DNA of 64,000 bases, from NCBI GenBank assembly GCA_028532985.1, contig JANCIK010000001.1, forward strand, positions 1,364,001 through 1,428,000, read 5' to 3'. Of this stretch, positions 33,569 through 43,397 are shown one piece after another (positions within the stretch are counted from its first letter, which is position 1; every line of letters starts with the position of its first letter). The notes below the pieces were generated by a model. That model made no database searches and was not told the DNA's origin. It worked only from the letters and a program-made list of their open reading frames with translations. Source of the stretch: Stropharia rugosoannulata. Lineage: Eukaryota; Basidiomycota; Agaricomycetes; Agaricales; Strophariaceae. Made by a program: the position numbers and the translations under genes.

Positions 33569-34883
33569 ATGGCTACTACTCATGCTCCTCTTTTCAATTT
33601 CACCAATGTCAAGCATCAGCTCTCGCTGATCCAGGACATTCGTGGGTTGGCCTCTGCTACTCCTGCGAATTATACTGGTAGCTTGGAGCTGCTTGCTGTC
33701 GATTTGGTGCGCGCACCGCGCGGTTCTTTTGTTGTATTTTACTGACTTCGTCTGGCACGATTGCAGAACCGCTGGCGCGACGCGCATGGCGGTATCACTC
33801 GCGTTATAAACAACAATGAAGCTGTCGAGATCCTCAATGAGACTCGCGCCATATATACGTCGCTCGAGGCTGACCACCACATTCGCTCCTTCTCCCCTGC
33901 CGCCAACGCATTTATCAACTTGCATGAACAAGTCCTCAAGGCCAAGGCTGCCGCTTCTCGTCAGCGCACCCATACCCCTACTGGACCGGTGCGCTCATCG
34001 TCCTCTCCTAACCCTTTCTATACTTAATCCCTTTTGGTGCGCGCAGCGCAACGTTCGCGTTCTTACACGTTCCGCAACTGCGGACCTTGAGACCGCCTCC
34101 GCGCCTGGAGGTACTACATCTCCTGACTCTGACGATGACAAGGTGTGGCTAACCTTCACTTCTTTACCAGACATCACTAACATGCAACTTTACATGCTCC
34201 TCAAAAAGATGGCCCTCGACGATAAAGTTGAAGCCGCGACTGAGGGAGGTCCTCCCAGCAGGCAGCATACACCTGAGCCGAGTCCTAACAAGAAGCGCGC
34301 CGCGCCTCCTGATACTCCTAAACAGGTGTGTGTTTGACCCGTCTCCGCTGCGCGCACTTAGATTCTTATAGAAATACCAGCGCGAGCGCGGAGACACTCC
34401 TGGTTACCGCTCTCGTCCCCTTGGTCAAGGCATGACTTATCGTCAGACCGAGCTTCGTCGCTCATTCCGTGACGCCGCCGCAGGTGAAGCCTCTCCTAAG
34501 AAAGCCAGGCTGGGCTCAGAGGGCGTTCCTACGTTCCCCGACTCTCCTTTTATTATGCAAGGTGCGCGCACCGCACCACTCTCTTACTAATCTTTTCTAA
34601 CCCTTCTTTCTCAGGCACTTCTCTCGTTTTGGACAATGACAAGGTCAATGCTTGCCTTGATGCCGCTGCTAACCTCCTCAAGGAACCCCTCAACACCGGT
34701 AATCCTTCCGAGCTAGTGACGCGCCGCCTCATTGGTGATTTACAAGCAGAGATCATTTGTGATCTCCACAAGGTCAATTTCATCCTCAAGCGCCGCGCGC
34801 TCCTCGTCGAGCAGCTTGTCATCTTGCAGCGCAGCCTCGACGTTACTGGCATTACTGCCACCGAGGACAAACCCGCCCAGTAG
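33569..34883 (+). CDS. Gypsy accessory protein 4
   Basis: Five exons. ATG at 33569 (MATTHAPLFNFTNVKHQ). Introns lie at about 33705-33765, 33988-34046, 34325-34371 and 34561-34613; most donors are GTGCGCGCA or GTGCGC. The protein (about 330 residues) starts with a helical segment (NEAVEILNETRAIYTSLE), passes through a Ser/Thr/Pro-rich region with the motif SPNKKRAAPPDTP, a basic segment (KYQRERGDTPGYRSRPLGQGMTYRQ is not a known motif) and a C-terminal helical bundle with VNACLDAAANLLKEPL and HKVNFILKRRALLVEQL. I recognise no domain. It ends about 125 bp from the integrase stop on the other strand, so the two genes converge. Confidence 0.62.
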
Positions 34884-35009
34884 ATAGCCTGGCTCAATGT
34901 GCGCTGCGCGCCTAAAAGGGTCGTCTGTAGCTAGCTCTCTTTGTATTCCCCATCTTCTTTACCCAATATATTATATTGTGGTCGCTTTCTTCCTACGATG
35001 CTCGCATCC

Positions 35010-36890
35010 CTAAGTGTCTTCTTCGCCCCAGTCATCATCGTCTTCTTCATCTTCTTCCACTGTAAGCGCACCGCTACCCGAGGGTACACCGGGCTCATCA
35101 AAGATATAATCTTTGGGAATAGCTGGCTCATAGTCCGGTGCCTCTAACATTTTAGCGAGGTTCTCCTTGGTCTGATCAATTATATCATCCAAGCCGCCCG
35201 GTAAGCGCAGCTGCCTTCGTGCAAAGTAGGGAATGAGGCGGAACGCCGCCACCTTATCCTTCAACACAGAGCCGTCCATTTCTGCCACTAAGTATGCTCC
35301 ACCGTCTTTCCGTGCGATAACGATGTAAGGCCCGTTCCACCGTGCGAGCATCTTACGGTTCAGACTGGATTCTATGCCCGAGTTCCTCATTAGCACTACA
35401 TCTCCTGGCTTAAACACATAGTCACGGATTTTAGCCGAGTGCTTCTTTTCAAATGCCCTGATTGCATCCCTTTTCGTCTTTGATACTCGTGCGCGCATCT
35501 CCTCTACTGTGTCGCGATGCTTGGCTAGTGCGCGCGCGCGATACCCTACTAACTCCTCCGTAGTCAGTACGCGATCTGGGAGTTTCACCAGCCAAGTCGC
35601 TTCTGCTATGTCAAATGGTAGTATGGGGTGCGCGCCCGTTACCATGAAGAATGGGGAACACCCGAATCCTCGTCGCACAGTGATACGATCCGCCCACAAC
35701 ACATGGTAGAAGAATCTACTCCAACGCTTATGCGCGCCTTCTGTCCCTCCACACGCTTTCCACAACATCTGTCTTATGTCCCAATGAGGACGCTCTATTT
35801 TTCCATTCGCTTGCGAGTTGTACGCGGAGATAGTAATCCCTGTAATCCCGTACTTCTTTTCTAAATACTTGAGCGCTGCGCGGAACGGTCCACCGTTATC
35901 TGTGATGATTTCTTGTAGACAGCCCCAACGGCAGATAATGTCCTCGAATATCCACTGCGCTATCGCACGGGCATTCTCTTTCTTTAATGGCCGTCCTTCC
36001 GCCCATGAGCTCAGCGCACATCTTCCGTGCACTATGTAATTATACCCATTGGAGGCCGGGGACATGTGCATAGTGTCCGCGTGTAGTTGCTGGAAGATAG
36101 ACGGCGTGTGTGTCTCGGTGCGCGGGATCTGGATGATCGTCTTCTGCCTTAACTGACAGACATGACATGTTTTCACATACCAGTAGACATCCCTTTCCAA
36201 CTCAGGCCACCAGAAGCGCTCAGCTAGCAGTTTGCGCGTAGCGTACGCTCCTCTGTGCCCTAAGCTGTCATGCGCTGAGCGCAGCATGCGTGTCCGCTGC
36301 GCCTGATCTATCACCAACTTATGCGCGTCATCTATGGATCTCCGGTACATTCGCCCATCCTTGTCTAAGAAGAAGTTACGAGCATTCCTCGTAAAGTTCT
36401 GATATTCTCGCTCCGTCATGCCTTTAGGCCTAGTGGTTGGATTCTGCAACCAGTAGCGTATCATCGGCAATTTCTCATCCATATCTTTTCCTGCAGACGT
36501 CCTGTTGCGCTCATCATACTCCTCATCCTCCAGATCCTCTATTCTGGAGTCGGGTATTGCGTGCGCTAGTATGAATTTCTCTAAGTACTCGCGCTGCGCG
36601 AGCGGCACACTCTCTTTCTGTATGAAGTCCCGCACGGCCCGCTTTTCCGCTTCCGTCTCTTTCCGTGCGCGCTCGAGCTCCTGCTGGAAACAGCCTATGG
36701 AGCGCGCTTCTGGTAACTTGCGCGCAGTGGGACCTTCAAACAACTCGTTGAGGAGTCCTGTATATAGATACCCTCCGCGATCATCGATCTGTTCCTTGAA
36801 TTCCTCAAAGTCCAGGGGATCTGGGTCATCTTCATAGACTTTCTCATATTCGAGCGGTCCCGCCTCCTGATCATCATCTTCTTGGTGCGC
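35010..36890 (-). CDS. Ty3/Gypsy integrase
   Basis: Inserts the cDNA into the host genome. The frame joins the RT-RNase H frame near 36890 through a one-base shift. Domains in order: an HHCC zinc-binding N-terminus (H..GHRGAYATRKLL then CHVCQ), a DDE core with D in LHADTMHM, D in ITDNGGPF and E in NSQANGKIERPHW, and a GPY/F module (LARWNGPYIVIA). No chromodomain is seen. The C-terminus ends in a long Asp/Glu run just before the stop at 35010. Because the only upstream connection is via a frame change, either programmed frameshifting, a lost base or pseudogenisation is possible. It is followed convergently by accessory gene 4. Confidence 0.88.
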   Translation of the reverse strand, partial: AHQEDDDQEAGPLEYEKVYEDDPDPLDFEEFKEQIDDRGGYLYTGLLNELFEGPTARKLPEARSIGCFQQELERARKETEAEKRAVRDFIQKESVPLAQREYLEKFILAHAIPDSRIEDLEDEEYDERNRTSAGKDMDEKLPMIRYWLQNPTTRPKGMTEREYQNFTRNARNFFLDKDGRMYRRSIDDAHKLVIDQAQRTRMLRSAHDSLGHRGAYATRKLLAERFWWPELERDVYWYVKTCHVCQLRQKTIIQIPRTETHTPSIFQQLHADTMHMSPASNGYNYIVHGRCALSSWAEGRPLKKENARAIAQWIFEDIICRWGCLQEIITDNGGPFRAALKYLEKKYGITGITISAYNSQANGKIERPHWDIRQMLWKACGGTEGAHKRWSRFFYHVLWADRITVRRGFGCSPFFMVTGAHPILPFDIAEATWLVKLPDRVLTTEELVGYRARALAKHRDTVEEMRARVSKTKRDAIRAFEKKHSAKIRDYVFKPGDVVLMRNSGIESSLNRKMLARWNGPYIVIARKDGGAYLVAEMDGSVLKDKVAAFRLIPYFARRQLRLPGGLDDIIDQTKENLAKMLEAPDYEPAIPKDYIFDEPGVPSGSGALTVEEDEEDDDDWGEEDT

Positions 36891-38941
36891 GTCGCCTCAT
36901 CTCCCGGTTGCCCTTCCCTACGTGATAAACCATCCGCACCAAAGGTTTTGCCCGCAACATGTTTCAACTGGAAGTGATACATAAGTATTTTATCTATCCA
37001 GCGATTAATAGTCGCATTAGGGCCCATGCCCGGATTATCCAACATGCCCTTCAAGTATTTGGCATCCGTTTCCACCACCAGCTTGCGCGCACCGATGAGC
37101 CAATAATAACAGGCTTGTAGCGCACGTAAGAGTCCGTACAACTCCCGTTTGGGCTGTGAGAAGCGCTGCTCGCGTTCCGTTAACAGTATTGATCCGAAGC
37201 GCGCATAGACCCTCTTCTTCGAATCTTGTGGGTCCTGCTGATAAATATAGAACCCTACTGCTCGCCACGATGTGTCAACAGCCAAAGTAATCGGCCCTGG
37301 CAATGTGTAGTCCAGTGGTTTCACGCAATGTGCGTTGCGCGCACCGTCTTTCAGCGAGTCCATGCTAGCTTGCTGAGCGGGCCCCCACTCAAAGGGCTCT
37401 TTCCCACGCAATAGCCGCTGTATGTGCTCTGCGCGCTTCGCATAGTCTGAGATGTAAATACGGAGCAGACCCATTGTACCCATGAATGCGCGCACATCAC
37501 TGATATTCTTGCATGGTCCCCAATTGAGAATCGCATGCACTTTATCAGGTGCTGGCTTGCGCCCTTCGTACGTGCACAAGTGCCCCACCACTACTATCTC
37601 AGTCGCGCACAGTATGGACTTCTTTCCACTAAATGTTCCTCCTGAGTACTTCATGCGCTGCACGATTCTGTTGACATTCAACATGTGTTCCCACACAAAT
37701 CTCCTTATTCCTTTATTCTCTGGTATCGTCTCGTATCCTCCTCCTTCTAACTCGTAGCGCGTTTTAGGTCCCCTAATAGGTACATCATCTATATAGGGCT
37801 CTGTAACTTCAGGTATTTCATCGCGTAGTATATATGCGACATCCTCATGAAAGATGGGCACGGAGTTTGTCCATCCCATAGGTAGGGTTACTAAGCGCAG
37901 CACACCGAACGGCGTCTGGAATGTAGTCAAGTCTCTAGAGGACTCAGCTAACAGCCGCTCATCGTACCCAACATACAAATCCAGGATGCCGCCACATGCG
38001 TGCCCCGCAAAGTGTTCCGCCAGACTCTCCGCTGCTGGAGGTAGTCCTGAATGTGCAATGGTTACCGCATTTAACGGTTCGAGACTGTGCACAATTCTGA
38101 ACGAGACCCCGTCTTTCTTAGTTACTGTAAACCAGCGCGACCGGTACGATGAGCTCGAGGGTTCATACGTGCCTGCGCGAATCTTGGTGGCGATGAATTC
38201 ACATACGCACTCATACATCCCAGGTGGTATCGGAATGTTCTTCAATACCCAAGGCGTGTGCTCTACAGTAGGAATATCTACTGGAGGGAAGAAGTCCGTA
38301 TGGAATCTACCCTTCTCTGTGTCATCCCACGCGAACGCCTCGTTCTGCTGCATGAAAACTTGATGCACCAACTTGCGCTCCTCGGGCCACAGGAAATCCC
38401 CTTCATGCACTTTGTCAATCCCTTCCATGCGCTCAGCGGTGTACCGACCTGTAGGTACGAAGTCTGGCAGATGTGGTGACAATTGCGGCATGTCCTTTAG
38501 TGGGTCTCCTTTTATCTCCCTCACTATTCTAAACTTCTCTGGTAAATCTTGATAGACGGGCCTGACTTTCTCAGCCACTGGCTTATACTTCTTTCCTGCG
38601 AGCACCGTAACGGTTGTGGCATTCTTGCCAGTCAAGCGCTTATGCGTTACTCCTTGTTTCTTACTAGGGACCTGTTCCTCGTGCGATGCGCGGAACTGCC
38701 CTCTAGGCCCTCCCTTGACTACTTCCTCTTTGCGCCATTCGCGCTGCTGAAAATACTTGTATATTCTTTCTTTTTCATCATCCTCCATCTTAGCTTCATG
38801 TACTGCTTGAGCCATGTATACATCCCTGAGCTCAGCGCTCCCAAACCGCTTCTTATTCTTTGGTAGCGCGTACCCCGCTATCTCTATTTTCCCCGTGCGA
38901 TCATCTCTATCAAACATCAACGCGACCTCTCCTTGACGCAT
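36885..38941 (-). CDS. Ty3/Gypsy reverse transcriptase and RNase H
   Basis: Copies element RNA into DNA. The ATG at 38941 overlaps the protease stop. The N-terminal 190 residues are a linker with basic and acidic stretches. RT motifs follow: WFTVTKKDG, FRIVHSLEPLN, a FQTPFGVLRLVTLPMGWTNS segment and the catalytic TEPYIDDVPI (YIDD), then FSGKKSIL and VVVGHLCTYEGRKP. RNase H has TLAVDTSWRAVGFYI, a QPKRELYGLLRAL segment, LVVETDAKYLKGML and a C-terminal FGADGLSRR. The frame stays open to 36695, but after about 36890 the sensible reading switches to the integrase frame. All catalytic residues that I can check are present, so the RT itself looks functional. Confidence 0.9.
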
Positions 38942-39381
38942 CAAATCATCGAGGATTGAAAATCCTGATCTGCGCTAGGGTTTTCCGTTGTGCCAGGGTC
39001 CTGCAATTTAGGTTCGCGTTGCACAATCTTGGGACCGCACCCTCGGTTATAGGTGGGTACTACCAGCTTGCGCTGTGTGTTGGGATCAGTGAGCGTAAGC
39101 TCAACCGTCCCATCGCCGCGCGTCTTCACATTGCTCTCCGTGAGGATCTCGAACGGCCGGCCCAAGAGTACCTCGTAAGCCGCTGGGCTGATGACATGCA
39201 CTTGTAAATACACTGTCAGTCCGTTAAACACAAATGGTACGTTGCGCGCTAAGCCCTTGGTGGATTCCACCTGCTTATTCGCGCTCTGCATCCGTATAGT
39301 GAAGTCCGGGTCCCAACTAAGTCCTAAGCACTCCGCGGTGTCCTGTGCCATTGACACAATCTGCGACCCACTGTCGAGCAC
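38941..39381 (-). CDS. Ty3/Gypsy aspartic protease region
   Basis: Opens at the MITE boundary and reads LDSGSQIVSMA, the DSG active site of retropepsins, then VYLQVHVISPAAYEVLLGRPFEIL, which is the flap and the hydrophobic-hydrophobic-Gly (LLGRP) motif. A basic segment (RKLVVPTYNRGCGPK) and a linker lead to the stop at 38941, overlapping the RT start. The upstream part of the polyprotein is separated by the 1,036-bp transposon at 39386-40421. The N-terminal limit used here is not a true start codon. Confidence 0.8.
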   Translation of the reverse strand: MLDSGSQIVSMAQDTAECLGLSWDPDFTIRMQSANKQVESTKGLARNVPFVFNGLTVYLQVHVISPAAYEVLLGRPFEILTESNVKTRGDGTVELTLTDPNTQRKLVVPTYNRGCGPKIVQREPKLQDPGTTENPSADQDFQSSMI

Positions 39382-39385
39382 TGAT

Positions 39386-40421
39386 CAGGAAAAAGACTTT
39401 TTTGAAAAAAGTCTTTTAAATTTTTAAAAAGACTTAAAAAGACTTAAAAAGACCCCAGGAGACCTGGGTCTCTAGGAGACTTTTAAAGCAAAGTCTCCAG
39501 GTATCAAACTTTTAAAGACTTTTTTATGTCTCTGGGAGTCTCTTTAATGTCTTTTTATGTGTTCATAATGTCTCTAGATGTCTCTAAATGTCTTTTAATG
39601 TTACATTTTTGCTTTATAAAAACATTAAAAACATGACCTCATCTTAGCCAAATCACTACTACTTAGATTAGATTGTATTTGTCAGTAGGTAATTGGGTAT
39701 ATTTAAATGTACTTAAGATTTGTCATGAAGTAACTATATTAGTCAGCACCTTACATAAACATACAATGGCAAATAAACCATCACATTAACTTGGGGACAA
39801 TGGGAAGAGGAACTTATGTTGTGGAAATAATTTGCATTTGCCAGGAATTGAACCAACAGCTTCATGCATGACTTAAAACCAGCATACTTTCCCCTACACC
39901 ATGTGCCTGTGTATATAGACTCACTGCAGGTCAAATATGATGGTAATGCTCTAGACTACATTAATTTATTACATCACAAGTCATTGAATTTAGTCATGTT
40001 CAGATGTATTTTATATAAGATTTACAATGTAGATTACAAGTAATAGTTGACAATAGCTATTCATAAGTCAATTTTTTCCTAGGTTCTTATGTCTTTAAAT
40101 GTCTTTTTGAGTCTTTTTGTAGCTTTTTAATACACTTTATGAGACATTTTTAAAATCTTTTAGAGACATAAAAAGATTTATACAATTACATCAATACATT
40201 TAAATACTTAGAAAATTTGAAAGACTTTAAAAGACATAAAAAGACCTAAAAAGACATTGGAAGAATTACAAATTTCCCTAAAGTCTCTAGGAGACCTTTA
40301 AAAGTATAAAAAAGACATAAAATTCACCAAAAGACATGTTGATGTCTCAAAAAGACACTAAATTTCCCAAGAGACACATAGATGTCTCAAAAAGTCTCTT
40401 TTCAAAAAAGTGGTTTTCCTG
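39386..40421. mobile_element. Non-autonomous Plavaka-related transposon, copy 1 (1,036 bp)
   Basis: Starts CAGGAAAAAGACTTTTTTG and ends AAAAGTGGTTTTCCTG, bounded by AT on each side. Both ends match the 11.7-kb Plavaka element at 20300-32064, and its left 120 bp are nearly the same. The inside has no coding capacity, many AAAAGAC/GTCTTT words, and a Pol III-like bipartite promoter (separate entry). It interrupts the gag-pol between ORF 2 and the protease, so this retroelement copy cannot make an intact Gag-Pol. It is nearly identical to the copy at 47408-48456. Confidence 0.85.
39844..39901 (-). ncRNA. tRNA-like Pol III promoter (A and B boxes) in the 1-kb transposon
   Basis: On the minus strand an A box TGGTGTAGGGG (39891-39901) fits TRGYNNANNNG, and a B box GGTTCAATTCC (39844-39854) fits GGTTCRANNCC, with 36 nt between them. 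This is typical tRNA spacing. The T-arm and acceptor do not pair well, so it looks like a decayed tRNA or tRNA-derived SINE body, not a working tRNA. The same pair occurs at 47878-47935. Confidence 0.5.
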
Positions 40422-40423
40422 AT

Positions 40424-41264
40424 GCAACGTCTCCGCGTGTCCCTTGCCGTTGATGAGCGGAAATACCGCCTTTAGATGGTGCGATTCGCGCGCCACAATA
40501 AGTCCCTTAGGCTTTTCGCCTGGCTGCAGAGTCGAGACGTACTGCTCGTACGGGTCTTCCATGATGATGGTCCCCGGTTGCAGTCCGCTGCGCTCATCTG
40601 AGCAAGTAAGGAAAGTGGCCACTGGTAGCTCATCCATTTGCATAAACTCCTCTTCCTCTTCTTCCTCTGCTAGCCGCGTGATAGCTTCATCTACCTCGCG
40701 CTCTTCTTCATCGTAGTCTAATTGTAGTACGCGCATCGTGTTTAAATCCAATGGTACCTTTCTTGATACTATGCGCTCAACGAACTTTCTTCTGAAACCT
40801 GCAGTCGATATGCCTAACAACTGGCCCTGCGTGATCTCAATTGTCTGATTTTCTAAGTGTTTGAGGACGGCGTCAGCCTGCGCTTCATCTTCGATAGGTG
40901 CGCGCAGCTTATAGGCCGGCTTCCTCTTCTCTACTACAGGTATGGGCTCCTCCCTGACCTTAGGTTTTACTTTCTCTGGTACGCGCAGCGGGGGTACCAT
41001 TACATATGGCACTGCTGCTGGTCGTGCACTAGGCCCAGCTTTTGCAGGAACCTCAAACACTACTTTCTTCTTTACTGGTGCGCTGCGCGCACCTGGCTCC
41101 TCCACTACTTCTCGCAACTCATCTTCCTCCTCATCACTCGCGTCCTCAACTGATGCTCTGGGTATATTCTTGATTGGTAACTTCTTGTTTGCGCCCTCCG
41201 GGTTCTTGGGTTTATCAGAGCCGCTACGCATAACTCTGCCCGCGTTTCCCTTCATCAGACTCAA
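40424..41264 (-). CDS. Gypsy ORF 2 between gag and protease
   Basis: Opens as a new frame directly at the gag stop codon (41261-41264), suggesting frameshift translation; the first ATG is at 41255. It is cut at its 3' end by the 1-kb transposon at 40421. The N-terminus is basic, then comes a Pro/Val-rich linker and a helical region QADAVLKHLENQTIEITQG with LLGISTAGFRRKFVERI, an acidic run of Glu, and a terminal ESHHLKAVFPLINGKGHAETLH which is normally followed by the DSG protease. So this is the upstream part of the protease-bearing pol. With the transposon removed, an in-frame join to the DSG segment would also need one base change. Confidence 0.75.
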
Positions 41265-43213
41265 TCGAAACCCTGACTGAGCGCAGCGTCGCGTTCGGCT
41301 TTCATAGTCGCTATTAGCTGACGCTGTTCCTCTATCACTTCCTCAGGCGTCTTCGCTGATGCGCGCTCCTTCAGAAATGCCTTCTTACTTTCCAACTCTT
41401 GTTGAAGCGCGCGTATCTGCTCCTCATAGGTCTCGTCCAAGGAACTGGCTGGTTGGTACATCTGCGAGTATACCATGCTAGGAGGCATACCCATGTATGA
41501 AGGGTGGACAGGTGCCATATACGCTTGCTGCGCGGGCTGCCCGTTCTTCTTATGCCATTCGTCAACGCGCTCTTTAATTGCGCGCGAAGGGTCCCAGGGT
41601 ATCGACGACCCGTCAGGTAGCTGTAAGCGCCCCGCCTCTGTGATGACAATCCTTCCAGCTGACAAGTCTTGCTGCCGTACGATGCACTCAGCAACCACAT
41701 GTCCCGTCTGCTTGCAGTAGAAGCAACGGGGCTCCGGGCGTTGTTGGTATTGGAAAGGCCTAGGCGGCGGTCCACCGAAACCCGGTGCGCTCATGGGCAT
41801 CATGGGGGCTACTGGTTGTACAGGCACCGACATCGGTGCGGCGCGCGCAGCCATGACATTTCGAATAATGTCCTCTAATTCCTTCTTACTCGACTCCTTC
41901 GACTTCGCCACCGTCTTCTCTACTAACAATAAGGTATCCTTGAAGGAGGCGACGAACCCTTTCAGGTCCTCAATCTCTCCGCGCAGCGAACCAACATCCG
42001 CGGCCTCAGTCTTGATGGCGGGCACCGGCATAAGTCCATCAGTGCTCTCGCGCCCTAGGCTCAGCGTAGTGCTTGGGTTCTTGGTGCGTGCCATTTGTTC
42101 CGCCATCTCGGCTACTTGTTTGAGAGGGTACATGTCCTCGGTGCGCGCTTCTACCGTCATCCCAGTAGGTGCGGTGAACTGTATATTGCGCTCAGTCAAG
42201 AACTTGTCGAACGATGCGCGCGTCGTGTAATCAATGTCCAGTTTATTAAACAATCGATCCCTGAACCCCGCAGTGAGACTATTGGTGAAGTAAGTCACCA
42301 AGGTATGATTCGCAAGCAGGGTAGGCGCCTTCGTGAGCTTAGCGGCCTCGGCCAAGAATGCGTGCTTGAAGTCCAGCAACACCTGGAGGTCTTCCTCCAA
42401 GATGCGCTGATTCTCCTTGCAGAGCTTCTTGAGCCACGCGATGGACCCTGTCTGAATGCTGATCACCTCCGGGTACTTGTTGAGAATCATTTTCTTGAGC
42501 TCTGCGTACCCTTGGGTATCATAACCTGGTAAATTCTTCCACTCCTCCGCCGTCTGCATGGGTACATATTTGATTACATATCCTCTCTTCTCATCGTCCT
42601 CCGTCACCTCCGCGCGCTTAAACCAATCCTCCAGGTCCTCGAAGTACCGCGGCAGCTCATCACGCTCTGCAGCAGGATCGAAGCTCGGCGCGCCGCGCGC
42701 ACCGCGTACTGGCATGGACATGTCCTTAGGCATAGTTTCTGATTCTCGTGGGGGTGTATTTCGTTCGCTTTCTGAGAGATCTGACAAGTCTCCTTCAAAT
42801 ATATCTCTCGCTACGCGCTCTGCTTCACTTTCGCTATTTTCCGCCGTGCGCTGCGCGGATGTCTTAGCAGTCCCAAATACTTCCGAGAATGGAGGAGGGG
42901 TGTCTTGGGTAGCTTGGCTATCAGAAGTACCGAATGGGGCGGTTTCAAGGGTAATATCACCGTCCACTAATTGGCCTTCTGATTCAATGCCAGATGGTGG
43001 TCCCCAAAATCCACTAGTCCCTACTCTTAGTTCCGAGTCGCTTTCGGTGAGCGCACCTGGGATGCGCTGCGCTAATCCCTGGGTATCGATATGCAACTGC
43101 GCTTCCTCCCTTGCTCTTTTCTTTGCTTTTCTATCTCGCGTTGGTGTAATTACCAACGGCTCTACCAGCTCAGCGTCTTTCTTGCTCCTCGTGGTTCTCT
43201 CGCGTGAAGGCAC
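41261..43213 (-). CDS. Ty3/Gypsy Gag
   Basis: Forms the virus-like particle. The frame is open upstream of 43213 (that codon is GTG and not an obvious start), and codons for KRGKFPAPSSLAEPEEA precede it, so the true start may be further upstream. Features: an Arg/Lys-rich N-terminus, an acidic linker, the capsid core (LPRYFEDLEDWFKRAEV to VTYFTNSLTAGFRDRL), and a CCHC zinc knuckle CFYCKQTGHVVAEC near 41720, followed by a Pro/Gln-rich tail and a terminal coiled-coil-like segment (EEQIRALQQELESKKAFL). About 650 residues is large but usual for fungal Gypsy Gag. No internal stop. Confidence 0.85.
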   Translation of the reverse strand: MPSRERTTRSKKDAELVEPLVITPTRDRKAKKRAREEAQLHIDTQGLAQRIPGALTESDSELRVGTSGFWGPPSGIESEGQLVDGDITLETAPFGTSDSQATQDTPPPFSEVFGTAKTSAQRTAENSESEAERVARDIFEGDLSDLSESERNTPPRESETMPKDMSMPVRGARGAPSFDPAAERDELPRYFEDLEDWFKRAEVTEDDEKRGYVIKYVPMQTAEEWKNLPGYDTQGYAELKKMILNKYPEVISIQTGSIAWLKKLCKENQRILEEDLQVLLDFKHAFLAEAAKLTKAPTLLANHTLVTYFTNSLTAGFRDRLFNKLDIDYTTRASFDKFLTERNIQFTAPTGMTVEARTEDMYPLKQVAEMAEQMARTKNPSTTLSLGRESTDGLMPVPAIKTEAADVGSLRGEIEDLKGFVASFKDTLLLVEKTVAKSKESSKKELEDIIRNVMAARAAPMSVPVQPVAPMMPMSAPGFGGPPPRPFQYQQRPEPRCFYCKQTGHVVAECIVRQQDLSAGRIVITEAGRLQLPDGSSIPWDPSRAIKERVDEWHKKNGQPAQQAYMAPVHPSYMGMPPSMVYSQMYQPASSLDETYEEQIRALQQELESKKAFLKERASAKTPEEVIEEQRQLIATMKAERDAALSQGFD

Positions 43214-43376
43214 CGTTCCAAAAGATGATCTGGCTTCTTCTGGCTCGGCGAGCGATGAAGGCGCAGGAAATTTGCCTCGCTTGTTACTTGTCCCCGTTTT
43301 ATTTGAAATTTTTGTAATTTATTGTAATAGGCGCAAGCCGTAGTTCCTGAAACACTAAATGAGATTTCTGAACCTT

Positions 43377-43395
43377 CCCCTCGCGGTGGGCTCCA
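43377..43395 (-). other. Primer binding site of the Gypsy element
   Basis: Two bases inside the left border of the 43398-44613 LTR, the minus strand reads TGGAGCCCACCGCGAGGGG. It begins with TGG, so it is the complement of a tRNA 3' CCA end, which is the expected position of a primer binding site after the 5' LTR. The tRNA species is not identified. Confidence 0.6.
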
Positions 43396-43397
43396 GA

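Noticed and set aside
36690..36900. Chromodomain at the integrase C-terminus
   Set aside because: After the GPY/F module there is only a linker and an acidic run; no aromatic cage residues.
39743..39934. Minus-strand frame over the tRNA-like part of the 1-kb transposon
   Set aside because: It overlaps the A and B boxes, has no domain and occurs in both copies only because the DNA is repeated.
42558..43343. Long plus-strand frame over gag
   Set aside because: It lies antisense to the Gag core and zinc knuckle, so it is a shadow.
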